Below, piece by piece: positions 7,903 to 15,914 of a stretch of DNA of 38,321 bases (position 1 is the stretch's first letter; every line of letters begins with the position of its first letter). The notes beneath the pieces are model-generated. The model saw nothing but the letters and a program-made list of their open reading frames with translations. It did not search any database and was not told the origin of the DNA. Source of the DNA: Fidelibacterota bacterium (GTDB taxonomy: Bacteria > Fidelibacterota > Fidelibacteria > Fidelibacterales > Fidelibacteraceae); assembly GCA_028699915.1 (NCBI GenBank), contig JAQVTR010000013.1, positions 1-38,321 of the forward strand, in the 5' to 3' direction. Both the position numbers and the translations under genes were made by a program.

Positions 7903-10900
7903 ATGAAACGATATGGCACATCGGGAAGAAGACAGGTCCTGCGGATCACACTGATCTTTTTGCTGTCGGCAACGGCATGGATCATGGCGGCGGAAGCCGA
8001 GTTTCGCGGACTGATGATCCGTGGCAGTGACTGGGCATACCAAAGCGGCACAGAGGCAAAGAAAACTGCGATCAGCCGGCTGATCCGCGATGCCGGCGAA
8101 CAGGGCTACAATAGCATTATTTTCCAGATAAGCGAAGCCGGAGAAGCCTTTTATCCCGCTCCGTCGGAAACCTGGTCGGCGATATTTGCAGAAACACATC
8201 CCGGTTTTGATCCCCTGGAGTTTGCTATCCGGGAGGCAAGAGCCCATCGTCTCCAGCTGATCGTCAATATGGATGTCCTTACCGCCTATAATTCCGTCAC
8301 TAAACCGCATTCTCCCGATCATATATTCTTTAAAAATCCCAAATGGATCCTGACGGACGATAATTCTAAGGCGCTGCGCAGCGATTTGTACCATTATCTG
8401 GACCCTTCAAATCCCGAAGTTATCTCTTATCAGAAGCATCGGGTGGCACATGTCCGCGACCGCTACGAAGTAGACGGTTTTTATTTTTCACAGCTTAATT
8501 ATCCAAACGATGCCATTATCAAAAGTGCGGTTTTTCAGAAACAGTATGAGAACCTCCGCACTTTAAGCGGGAAAACGATCGAAGCCTATGCCCAGGACAT
8601 CCTGAGTTCCTGCCTGGAAGCCATGGTCGCGGAGATCCGTCTGCGCAAACCCTATCTGCTGATCTTTGCGGAAAGTGAACCCCTGCCTTTTGAAATAAAA
8701 GGGATCCGGGATCTCTTTCCGGCGGATCTGTATTATTTCCAGAAAGGGCTCAGCTGGCTGGAAAACGGTCTGATCGACGTGCTGGTACCGCGCCTTCTGA
8801 TGCGTAACAAAAATTTTGAAGATCTCTATGAAGCCTATCGTGAAGCCACAACCCTGAATTTTGCGATTATTCCATTGCTGCAGGGAGACGTGGAACAGTT
8901 CCGGGAATCCGATCTCCGCAAATCGCTGGCATATATCCGCAAGAAAGGTGGATGCGGCCTTATTGGCATGCCCGCTTCGGATATTTTGGAAAGCAAATCG
9001 CTTTTTGAAGAGAAAGCCGGACTTCCGTACCTTGCCCGCACACATAACCGCTATGTTCCGGTCGAAATTGATATGGATGCTCTGCATATTCCTTATGATA
9101 TTGTCAAGATCCCACAGGACGGACGTTTGCGCGTGGTGGATCAGCATAACCGCCTCTGCTTTATTCAGGAAGGGCTTCCGCGCACCCTGAATCTGCAAAG
9201 TACGGATGCGCAGTTCCGCTATTCGACGCGCGAGTGGGTAAAGCCCTATCGTTACAGCGCCATATCGAACCGGGAACTGAGCCGTCCGGAAAAATTCATT
9301 GAACTGCGCAGGGCGCCTTCCTTTATCACGCAGGATTCTGCATTTCAGTTCCTCTTCCGCGCCTCTCCCGGAGAAACCCGTATTAACGGTGAAACACTGA
9401 GCGCTTATCTCTATACCGGCGTCTTTTTTAAATGGGTCAAGCTTGCGCCTTACGGAAAACGCAGCCGGGTGCGGGGCACATTGTATGTTGACGGCGATTC
9501 CCTGTATTACGAGGATGTCTACTTCGGCAATATGCCGGATACCAGTACACGGCATGCGCTGATCCTAAGCAGCGTAAGTCCGCAGGGAAGCGTAATTCTG
9601 CCCCCGGACGACTATTTGCGGATAAGCTTTGCATCGCATCTGGCGGATGTAATGGATACTATCCTGCTTTACGCAAACGGAAAAACTTATCCACTATGGT
9701 ACAACGGCAATCAATACGTGGCTGAAATTCCCACCCGGCCCTTTACCGCGGATGATTCGGTCCGCATTCAGGTGGCCGCACGGGACAAAAAGGGCAAAGA
9801 CTATTCCTATAATCTTCCGCTGAGTCTGAAGGTGCGTCCGGCGGAAAGCTTCCCGCTGATCGAGATCCTGGAAGACTTCACACCCGTATCGTATTCCCTG
9901 GGAGAAGTGCGTTTGGGCGGACCTTATATCCACGAATATTCCCGGGGGGTCCGCTTTGTGACGGACGGAAAATTCGGACCCGATTACCGGGTGCGTTTGA
10001 ACGGGACGCAGTATGGGTATGTCAACGAACGGCATGTCCGTACGCTGCCGACCGGAATGCCGCGGCCGAAATACAACATAAGTTCCATCAGCATTCAGAA
10101 GGATTCCGCTTTTGAAAGCGTTACCATCCCGCGGCCCGAACCCGTTCCGTATTCCGTTCATCCCGAACCGGAACTGCAACGCATTCGGATACGCCTTTAC
10201 GGAGTGCATTCCAACAGCACCTGGATCACTCACCGCGAAGGACTGGAAATCGTCGATTATGTTACCTGGCAACAGGTGGATGCCGAAACCTATGATGTTC
10301 TGGTATATTTGCAGGATACGGAGATCTGGGGTTACGATCTGAAACAGGACGCGCGTTATCTCAGTCTGCAGCTGCGCTATCCGCCTTTGCGAAAAAATAT
10401 GCTGATAGCGCTGGAAGCCGGGCATGGTGGAGAATGGAACTGGGGAGCCCTGGGATTATCCGGAATGAAAGAAAAGGATGTCAACCGGGATGTTACGGAA
10501 AAAGTTCGCGATATGCTGATAAGTATGGGCTACAAGGTCGTTGAGATCCGTCCCGGTGACAGCAGTCCCACGCTGCGTGAGCGTTGGTTGACAACCGACT
10601 CGCTGCAGGCGGATGTGTTTGTCTCCATCCATGCCAATGCGGCCGCCGGCGATTATCTGCGCGTATCCGGAACCAGTACTTATTACAACAATCCATACTG
10701 GCGGGATTTTGCCGAACTGACGTATGCGACCATGCGGGAACTTCCTCTGGAAGAATTTGGCGTGGTAGGTTCTTTCAACTACATGATGTGCCGGATGAGT
10801 CAGCGGCCTTCCATTTTGGTCGAGCTGGCATTTATGAGCCATGCCGAAGATGAAAATAAAATGGCCAATCCGGAATTCCGTACAGAAATGGCAAAGAAGA

Positions 10901-10950
10901 TCGCGGAATCGGTCAACGAATACATCGGAAAAAAGCTGAAACGCAGATAA
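7903..10950 (+). CDS. Secreted GHL10 (DUF187)-like glycosidase fused to N-acetylmuramoyl-L-alanine amidase
   Basis: A 1015-residue exported protein. Residues 1-28 form a signal peptide (basic start, then ITLIFLLSATAWIMA). Residues ~30-330 resemble the glycosyl-hydrolase-like GHL10/DUF187 family (EFRGLMIRGSDWAY, GYNSIIFQI, LQLIVNMDV, VDGFYFSQLNYP). Residues ~420-830 are beta-rich, with an SH3-like stretch (YRVRLNGTQYGYVNERHV) near 690-720. Residues ~830-1010 are an Amidase_3 domain with all zinc and catalytic residues: His841 (AGHGG), Glu857, His910 (SIHANA) and Glu974 (LVELAF). The amidase part would cut between MurNAc and the stem peptide. ATG 7903 follows AAGGGG; the frame upstream runs through the tRNA and is not coding. 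Confidence 0.88.
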   Translation: MKRYGTSGRRQVLRITLIFLLSATAWIMAAEAEFRGLMIRGSDWAYQSGTEAKKTAISRLIRDAGEQGYNSIIFQISEAGEAFYPAPSETWSAIFAETHPGFDPLEFAIREARAHRLQLIVNMDVLTAYNSVTKPHSPDHIFFKNPKWILTDDNSKALRSDLYHYLDPSNPEVISYQKHRVAHVRDRYEVDGFYFSQLNYPNDAIIKSAVFQKQYENLRTLSGKTIEAYAQDILSSCLEAMVAEIRLRKPYLLIFAESEPLPFEIKGIRDLFPADLYYFQKGLSWLENGLIDVLVPRLLMRNKNFEDLYEAYREATTLNFAIIPLLQGDVEQFRESDLRKSLAYIRKKGGCGLIGMPASDILESKSLFEEKAGLPYLARTHNRYVPVEIDMDALHIPYDIVKIPQDGRLRVVDQHNRLCFIQEGLPRTLNLQSTDAQFRYSTREWVKPYRYSAISNRELSRPEKFIELRRAPSFITQDSAFQFLFRASPGETRINGETLSAYLYTGVFFKWVKLAPYGKRSRVRGTLYVDGDSLYYEDVYFGNMPDTSTRHALILSSVSPQGSVILPPDDYLRISFASHLADVMDTILLYANGKTYPLWYNGNQYVAEIPTRPFTADDSVRIQVAARDKKGKDYSYNLPLSLKVRPAESFPLIEILEDFTPVSYSLGEVRLGGPYIHEYSRGVRFVTDGKFGPDYRVRLNGTQYGYVNERHVRTLPTGMPRPKYNISSISIQKDSAFESVTIPRPEPVPYSVHPEPELQRIRIRLYGVHSNSTWITHREGLEIVDYVTWQQVDAETYDVLVYLQDTEIWGYDLKQDARYLSLQLRYPPLRKNMLIALEAGHGGEWNWGALGLSGMKEKDVNRDVTEKVRDMLISMGYKVVEIRPGDSSPTLRERWLTTDSLQADVFVSIHANAAAGDYLRVSGTSTYYNNPYWRDFAELTYATMRELPLEEFGVVGSFNYMMCRMSQRPSILVELAFMSHAEDENKMANPEFRTEMAKKIAESVNEYIGKKLKRR

Positions 10951-11064
10951 AAATGAGCCGGGCAAGGGAAATGCCGATTCCGGCTGTCGGTTTAAAACAC
11001 AGAAAGTTAAACGTGATCGGCGTTTCTCTGATGTAATTTTAAACGGGATCTTTCGCTAAATATT

Positions 11065-13275
11065 TTAATGACTTGACTCAAGTTTTTGCCGCAGTTCGCG
11101 GATATCCCGGGAGGAGATGCCCTGTCCGAGGGCCTGCCGGGTAATCCTCAAGGCCTCCTGTCGCTGCCCGCTGCGGTAAAGAAAATAGGCATACAGGTAA
11201 ACATAACGGGGGTCGGATTGCACGGCTTCATAGGCAATGCCCGCCCATTCCAAAGCTTTTCCCAAATCACGATCTCCGTAGAGTATGGCCAGATTGTAGG
11301 CACTCAGAGAATTGCCGTCCAGCGCATAGGCCGATTCGAAGCTCTGAATTGCTTCGCGATGTTTTCCGCTTTCCGAGTACAATAGTCCCAGATTGATTTG
11401 TGCCGCCGGGAGTTCCGGGTGTTCCCGCGCCGCTTTCTGCAGAAAAAACATTGCGGAATCCGTTCTGCCGCTCTCATAGTACAGCAGCCCCAGGTTAACG
11501 GCAGCTTCGGCATAATCCGGCCGTAGCCGCAGCGCCCGCCGGTAACTTGCCGCAGCTGCCGGCGGATTTGCAGCGGCACTGTAATAATTTCCAAGATTGT
11601 AATGGGACATCTCGTTGTCGGGAAAACTCTCCAGGCTTTTCCGGTATTCCTGTTTTGCCCGGAGAAAGGCGGAGCGATAACGCTGCGGGATTTCCGTATC
11701 GGGAATGCCGCTCAGCGCTTCCGCGGCACGGATGCGGACCAGCAGAATGCTGTCGGAGCAGGCGGCAAGCAAAGATTCATGCAGTTCCGGGTAACGCGCG
11801 TCCGAAAGGTTCATTATAAGCGCCGCACGGACCAACGGAGAAGGATTGCGCAGCAATTCGCTAAAGAGCGGAATGAATGATGTTTCTCTTTCCGGGGGCA
11901 GACTGCGCAAGATAGAACTCCGGACAATTTCCGAGTCTTCCTCGCGCAGCACGGCAATGATTTCTCCGGCAGGAATTTGCTCCGAACGGCGCAGCGCCTG
12001 AAGGACATCTGCCCAGCGTCGGGTATTCGACTGAAAACGGCCGCTGTAACGTTTCCGGATGAGCGAATCCGCCCAGGCGGTGCTTTTGCTGCGGTGACAG
12101 AGATTGCAGGCATTGGGCGATCCGCAGGCATCGCTTAATGCGGGCATGGGCGGGCGCATGGAGTGATCGGAGCGGGTCATGCGGGCAAAATCCGTTTTGG
12201 GCATATGACAGTTGATACAAATGTTTCCCGGAGAAATTGCACGGTGAAAAGTATGGGCGGAGGCATTGGAAACGCGTTGTTCATGGCAGGGAAGGCAGGA
12301 AGTGTTGGGATCGTCTTTCTGAATATAGCGTCCGCTGCTGCTGTGGCAGTGCAGGCAGTCCATGTTACTGTTCTTTACACAGTTCGACATCAGCCAGCTG
12401 GTATAAGTGTAATTTTCGCCCAGATCCCGTCCGTCCGGATAATAATCCGGATTTTCATAGGTAATCAGGTCGTAATGATCAAAAAATTCATCGCCGGGGA
12501 CATATTCCGGTGTTAGCGAAATGATCTTGGCATGGCAGTAGGAACAAACGGCATTTACCTGTGCCGCCGAATAGCCGCGGTCTTGGGTAATAGTCCTGAT
12601 ATAGGTCGAATCCGGTACATAGCCCCGCCTTTCGGCATCTTTAAAGACGGTATTGTGCAGTTCCGCAGGTCCGTGACAGGTTTCACAATTGATGCCGGCT
12701 TCCAGCCAGCGTGTACGGTAACGGTCCCGGGCAAAATCATATTCGGTACTGAGCTGACTGACATGACAGGAAAAACAGGCGGTATTGAAGGTATAACGGC
12801 GGTCGGTCCATGGCAGGGCCCGGTCCGGAACATCCGGATGCATCCGGATCGCCGAAGCTGTGATGTCGAACCATGTTTTACTGCGCACATCGTAACCCAG
12901 AGGTAAGGTCTGCAGTTTGCCTTTTTCAAATGGCGTCAGGAAATAATAGACATATTTGCCGCCCAGCACATAGCGGATGCGAAAACGCCGCTTATCTTCG
13001 CGGCGAACGATATATCCGCGTTTTCCCCGCATTATAAAACGGTAATTCGCATCGGCTACCCGGATTCCGCTGTCGCAGGGACTGAGCGATGAACGGGCAA
13101 AAGCGGCATTAAAATCCTGCATTGCCAGACCGTGATGCGAATCTTCCCAAAGCGCATAAAAATTTTCGTGGCATTTGCGGCAGGATCGGGAACCGCGATA
13201 CGCGCTGTGATTGTCCCCGCAGGCCGTCAGGAGAAGGATGAGAGCAATAATTAAATAATAACGCATCAATTGCAA
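11065..13275 (-). CDS. Octaheme c-type cytochrome lipoprotein with HEAT-like and TPR repeats
   Basis: A 736-residue protein. A short hydrophobic signal ends in LTAC-G (lipobox Cys19), so it is probably a lipoprotein facing the periplasm or outer surface. Eight CxxCH heme-binding motifs are visible: CRKCH (32-36), CFSCH, CETCH, CSYCH, CLHCH, CLPCH, CINCH and CNLCH, all in the first ~400 residues. A helical HEAT-like region follows (~430-540), then four or more TPR units (~555-730; YNLGNYYSAAANPPAAAASYRRAL, NLGLLYYESGRTDSAMFFLQKA). It resembles cytochrome c554-like multiheme/TPR proteins; the redox partner is unknown. The start is uncertain: TTG 13275 or ATG 13266, neither with a clear ribosome site. 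It follows the ProA-like gene after 38 bases on the same strand. Confidence 0.88.
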   Translation of the reverse strand: MQLMRYYLIIALILLLTACGDNHSAYRGSRSCRKCHENFYALWEDSHHGLAMQDFNAAFARSSLSPCDSGIRVADANYRFIMRGKRGYIVRREDKRRFRIRYVLGGKYVYYFLTPFEKGKLQTLPLGYDVRSKTWFDITASAIRMHPDVPDRALPWTDRRYTFNTACFSCHVSQLSTEYDFARDRYRTRWLEAGINCETCHGPAELHNTVFKDAERRGYVPDSTYIRTITQDRGYSAAQVNAVCSYCHAKIISLTPEYVPGDEFFDHYDLITYENPDYYPDGRDLGENYTYTSWLMSNCVKNSNMDCLHCHSSSGRYIQKDDPNTSCLPCHEQRVSNASAHTFHRAISPGNICINCHMPKTDFARMTRSDHSMRPPMPALSDACGSPNACNLCHRSKSTAWADSLIRKRYSGRFQSNTRRWADVLQALRRSEQIPAGEIIAVLREEDSEIVRSSILRSLPPERETSFIPLFSELLRNPSPLVRAALIMNLSDARYPELHESLLAACSDSILLVRIRAAEALSGIPDTEIPQRYRSAFLRAKQEYRKSLESFPDNEMSHYNLGNYYSAAANPPAAAASYRRALRLRPDYAEAAVNLGLLYYESGRTDSAMFFLQKAAREHPELPAAQINLGLLYSESGKHREAIQSFESAYALDGNSLSAYNLAILYGDRDLGKALEWAGIAYEAVQSDPRYVYLYAYFLYRSGQRQEALRITRQALGQGISSRDIRELRQKLESSH

Positions 13276-13313
13276 TTTAATAAATAAAGCGGTTAATCAA
13301 AATAAATGATGTA

Positions 13314-14042
13314 TTAAAAAGGCAGCAGGTGCTGAATGGCTTCCTGGTCGCTGAGTTCCTGGTCAAGGCAGAGATCGATAAAGCCGGTGTAGCTTTTTAC
13401 AACGGGTATCCTGCTGTTATTATTGACATATTTCAGGAGCCCTTCGCTGCCTTGCGGAATGATCAGGTCGATCAGATCCGGAAGTTGCAACATCTCCGCC
13501 ATTGCAACACGATCGGTAGTGGGAGCAAGGGCGACGATCTCTCTCGGAAGCCCGTTTTTTTCCAGTATATCGCAGAGAATGGAAACAATGGCTGTATTGG
13601 AATGAAAAGCTTCTTTGCCGCCGCGCAGGATCACGGACATGCGGGCCGTAAGGGCAAAGAGGGGAGACAGGATAGTAATATAGGGACAGGATTCGAAGAT
13701 CAGTCCCGCTACGGACGGCTGACAGGGGAACTGGCAATCCGTCTTGATGAGCCGGGCAAAACGCTGTTCGATCTCTTTATCGGCGCCAAGACGGGGCAGA
13801 AGTCCGGTAATATGCCGGAGCCGTTCTTCGTTCAGGAAAAGGCGGTCGATCATGGAATCGGACAGGCGCATAGCCTTACCGTTTTCCAGATCTTGACGGT
13901 TGAGACGGAGTATGATCTTCTGATTGTCCAGAAGTGCAGTGCTCATTTCGCTCAGGATCTGTCTTATTTTCTCCGTATCCAGCAAACGGAGCAGGAGAGC
14001 AGCGGCTTTTGCTTTTTCGGCCAGGTGCCGGATGGATGTCAT
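13314..14042 (-). pseudogene. Truncated glutamate-5-semialdehyde dehydrogenase (ProA)-like gene
   Basis: The 242-residue product aligns with the N-terminal part of ProA, which makes glutamate-5-semialdehyde for proline. Recognisable segments are AEKAKAAALLLRLLDTEKIRQIL, SDSMIDRLFLNEERLRHI, VILRGGKEAFHSNTA, a DLIDLIIPQGSEGLLKYV stretch and SRIPVVKSYTGFIDLCLDQ. Full ProA is about 415 residues. This one stops about eight residues before the catalytic-cysteine motif RPSTCNT, and the normally conserved YEARPNVT motif is altered to FESCPYIT. The remaining 3' part is not found; the cytochrome gene starts 38 bases further on. ATG 14042 has an AGGA-type ribosome site. It is either a decaying gene or a cofactor-binding domain with a new role; I call it a probable pseudogene. 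Confidence 0.7.
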
Positions 14043-14259
14043 TTTTTTTCCTGCATTTTAATTGTCCTGCGCATCGAGGATGTAATTTATTCAATATGGG
14101 GAGAATTCATAGCCTTTTTTTGAAAATCTATTTTTTTTGAGGGCGTTATTTGTTACAGGTTTAATATATTTATTTTTTAAAGAATTTTCTTGTTATGATA
14201 TCCGGGAAGAATTATTTTTTACCATCTTTAGAAGCAATGATCGTAAAGGAGCTAAAAAA

Positions 14260-14886
14260 ATGAAAAAAGGTATCGTGATTTTGATGTGTGTGTTGTTTGC
14301 ATCGGCTGCCTTTGCCCAGTTTGATCTGGGTATCAAGTTGGGTGCAAACTACTCATATATTCAAAGCGAAGAATTTGATTTCCAGAGTTACGTCGAAGAG
14401 TTCAGCGATCTGGGCAACATCACGGGTTTTGTCGGCGGCCTTTATACGGCGATCGGATTTGGTTCTTTTGCCGTTCAGGCCGAAGGACTCTTTTCGATGG
14501 AAGGATTTTCCATTGAAGGCGTTCTTGACGGAGAACCCTCGGACGTGATCGAAAACACAATCATCCGGACCAATTATCTGAATGCCGTGCTTGCCGCACG
14601 CTACAATCTGGATCTGGTTGTGATAAAACCCTTCATTCTGGCGGGCGTCAATGTGGGAATTCCCCTTGGTGAATCCGTGGTTGAAGGCACTGAGATCGAT
14701 CTGGCGAACTTTGATTTCACAAAACTCGGACTCGCGATCGGAGCAGGTGTAAAGATATTTGATATGGTCGATGTTGAGGTCCGTTATGTACAGGGCATCA
14801 CCGACATCTATACCGCCGAGACCGATGACGCCGCAACGACCTTCTCCAATCTTGTGCGTCTCTCACTGGGCCTGTATATATTCTGA
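14260..14886 (+). CDS. Small outer-membrane beta-barrel protein
   Basis: A 208-residue protein with a clean signal peptide (MKKGIVILMCVLFASAAFAQ, cleavage after AFA). The mature part shows alternating short beta strands with Gly and aromatic girdle residues (FDLGIKLGANYSYI, GGLYTAIGFGSFAVQAEGLF, LSLGLYIF) and ends in Phe, as outer-membrane barrels do. It resembles the porin/OmpA-like eight-stranded barrels of FCB bacteria (OMP_b-brl type). AAGGAG lies 8 bases before ATG 14260. The broken gene downstream is a close paralogue. A terminator follows. The function is unknown. Confidence 0.85.
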   Translation: MKKGIVILMCVLFASAAFAQFDLGIKLGANYSYIQSEEFDFQSYVEEFSDLGNITGFVGGLYTAIGFGSFAVQAEGLFSMEGFSIEGVLDGEPSDVIENTIIRTNYLNAVLAARYNLDLVVIKPFILAGVNVGIPLGESVVEGTEIDLANFDFTKLGLAIGAGVKIFDMVDVEVRYVQGITDIYTAETDDAATTFSNLVRLSLGLYIF

Positions 14887-14910
14887 TCCGCGCAGCCACC
14901 TAAGTTATGA

Positions 14911-14934
14911 ACCCGCCAAACGGCGGGTTTTTTT
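14911..14934 (+). terminator. Factor-independent terminator after the barrel gene
   Basis: ACCCGCC (14911-14917) and GGCGGGT (14922-14928) form a GC-rich 7-bp stem with a 4-base loop, followed by a run of T to 14934. Confidence 0.85.
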
Positions 14935-15043
14935 ATTAAATTAAAAGTTCAATAATTATTATTGTTACGAAAAAAAATATTTGTTAATGAATTACACCCG
15001 GATTATATTTATAAAAATATCACAACAAAACAACGAGCGTAAT

Positions 15044-15576
15044 ATGAAAAAGCTGCTGTTGACGATCATCGCTTTGCTGATCCTGACACCGCCGCTGCCT
15101 GCGCAGATCGATCTGGGTGTCCGGCTCGGGGCGAATTATTCCTTCCGCGGATTTACGGGAGATGCTTTTCAGGGATACATCGCGGATATCAGCGATCCAT
15201 CGCCCGCATTATCGAGGGCGATCCATTTATGGATGTGATCGGCGGAACCACCGTGAACACCGAATATATCAATGCCTTGCTAATGGCCAGATATCAGGTG
15301 GATATCCCGGTCATTCAACCCTATGTCGCGGCAGGAATCAATGTGGGCCTGCCCCTGATGGAGATCATCGGGAATCCGGATATCACATATCTGGAAAATT
15401 ATGAATTTTCTCAAACGGGATTCGCGGTCAGTGTCGGACTCCGTTTGCTGGGCATCGTCTCTGTCGATCTTCGCTATTCCGGCGGGATCACGGATATCTG
15501 CAGCGGCCGGCTCGACAGCACACATCCGCTGTTCGGACAGCTTCTGCGGCTTTCCCTGGGCCTGCATATCTTTTAG
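15044..15576 (+). pseudogene. Broken paralogue of the outer-membrane barrel gene
   Basis: The first frame (ATG 15044) gives a signal peptide (MKKLLLTIIALLILTPPLPAQ) and IDLGVRLGANYSF...FQGYIADISD, then runs out of homology and stops at 15238. The second half of the same family is in the next frame from about 15205 to the stop at 15576 (EGDPFMDVIGG, TEYINALLMARYQVDIPVIQPYVAAGINVGLPL, LLRLSLGLHIF). Compared with the intact paralogue, about 37 codons between SD and VLDGEP are replaced by 11 bases, a net loss near 100 bases that shifts the frame. A 9-base direct repeat GCGATCCAT (15192-15200 and 15218-15226) flanks the junction. No intact product can be made without frameshifting. Confidence 0.75.
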
Positions 15577-15724
15577 ATGATCCCGCTCCGTATTTTTCGT
15601 GGCGATAACGCTTAAAAAACACCGAGAGCGCTGAATGTAAAATGTCATTTCATTGACAATATTTCCTAAATAAGAAGAATTTGTTTGAAATGGCGGAAAT
15701 ATTTTGTCATTTATCAAAAACGAA

Positions 15725-15753
15725 TTGACATCGGCTTTCTATTATTATAAATT
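15725..15753 (+). promoter_or_regulatory. Promoter of the histidine operon
   Basis: A perfect -35 TTGACA at 15725-15730 is followed by TATAAATT, giving TATAAA (15746-15751, 15-base spacer) or TAAATT (15748-15753, 17-base spacer). Transcription would begin near 15758-15762, just before the leader peptide ORF. Confidence 0.7.
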
Positions 15754-15769
15754 CGACAACGTGAACGGA

Positions 15770-15820
15770 ATGAATATGAAAGCAATGTTGCAAAATGCAC
15801 GCCATCATACCGCTCCATAG
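15770..15820 (+). CDS. hisL: his operon leader peptide
   Basis: A 16-codon ORF (MNMKAMLQNARHHTAP, stop TAG 15818-15820) lies between the his promoter and the terminator hairpin before hisG. Two adjacent His codons (CAT CAT, 15803-15808) sit near its end. Translation may start at ATG 15770 or ATG 15776; GGA at 15767-15769 gives better spacing to the second. It has no expected function as a protein: a ribosome paused at the His codons would cover the first arm of the leader structure. It is short and has only two His codons (E. coli has seven), so the call rests on position plus the surrounding hairpins. Confidence 0.75.
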   Translation: MNMKAMLQNARHHTAP

Positions 15821-15888
15821 GGAGCCGGGATTTGCATGGCGTTGAAATAGTTTGATCCCGATTCCCTGATTGAATCGGGATTTTTTTT
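15799..15888 (+). promoter_or_regulatory. his attenuator: pause, antiterminator and terminator hairpins
   Basis: Four segments can be paired by eye. The 1:2 form pairs ACGCCAT (15799-15805) with ATGGCGT (15836-15842) around an inner GCTCC/GGAGC hairpin (15812-15816/15821-15825). The 2:3 antiterminator pairs CGGGAT (15826-15831) with ATCCCG (15855-15860). The 3:4 terminator pairs ATCCCGATTC (15855-15864) with GAATCGGGAT (15872-15881), followed by eight T (15881-15888). The two His codons overlap segment 1. When charged tRNA-His is scarce, the stalled ribosome would free segment 2 to pair with 3, allowing hisG transcription. Confidence 0.78.
15855..15888 (+). terminator. Terminator stem of the his attenuator
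   Basis: A perfect 10-bp stem, ATCCCGATTC/GAATCGGGAT, with a 7-base loop is followed by an uninterrupted T8. It lies 26 bases upstream of the hisG start, so it can only act as a conditional terminator of the his transcript. Confidence 0.85.
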
Positions 15889-15914
15889 AAGAGCCGGAAA
15901 AATACGAGGTAATT

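Noticed and set aside
8563-9555. 330-codon minus-strand frame opposite the GHL10-amidase gene
   Set aside because: Antisense to a continuous, family-matching protein; no ribosome site or recognisable motif.
10951-11064. Terminator between the convergent amidase and cytochrome genes
   Set aside because: Only weak pairings (for example AGCCGG/CCGGCT with an 18-base loop) and no T-run on either strand; nothing I can support.
14043-14259. Promoter for the barrel gene in the AT-rich divergent spacer
   Set aside because: Several TATAAT-like strings occur (for example TATGAT at 14194) but none pairs with a convincing -35, so no site is called.
15577-15914. T-box riboswitch as the control of the his operon
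   Set aside because: No T-box consensus or specifier stem is visible; the leader ORF with His codons and competing hairpins explains the region better.
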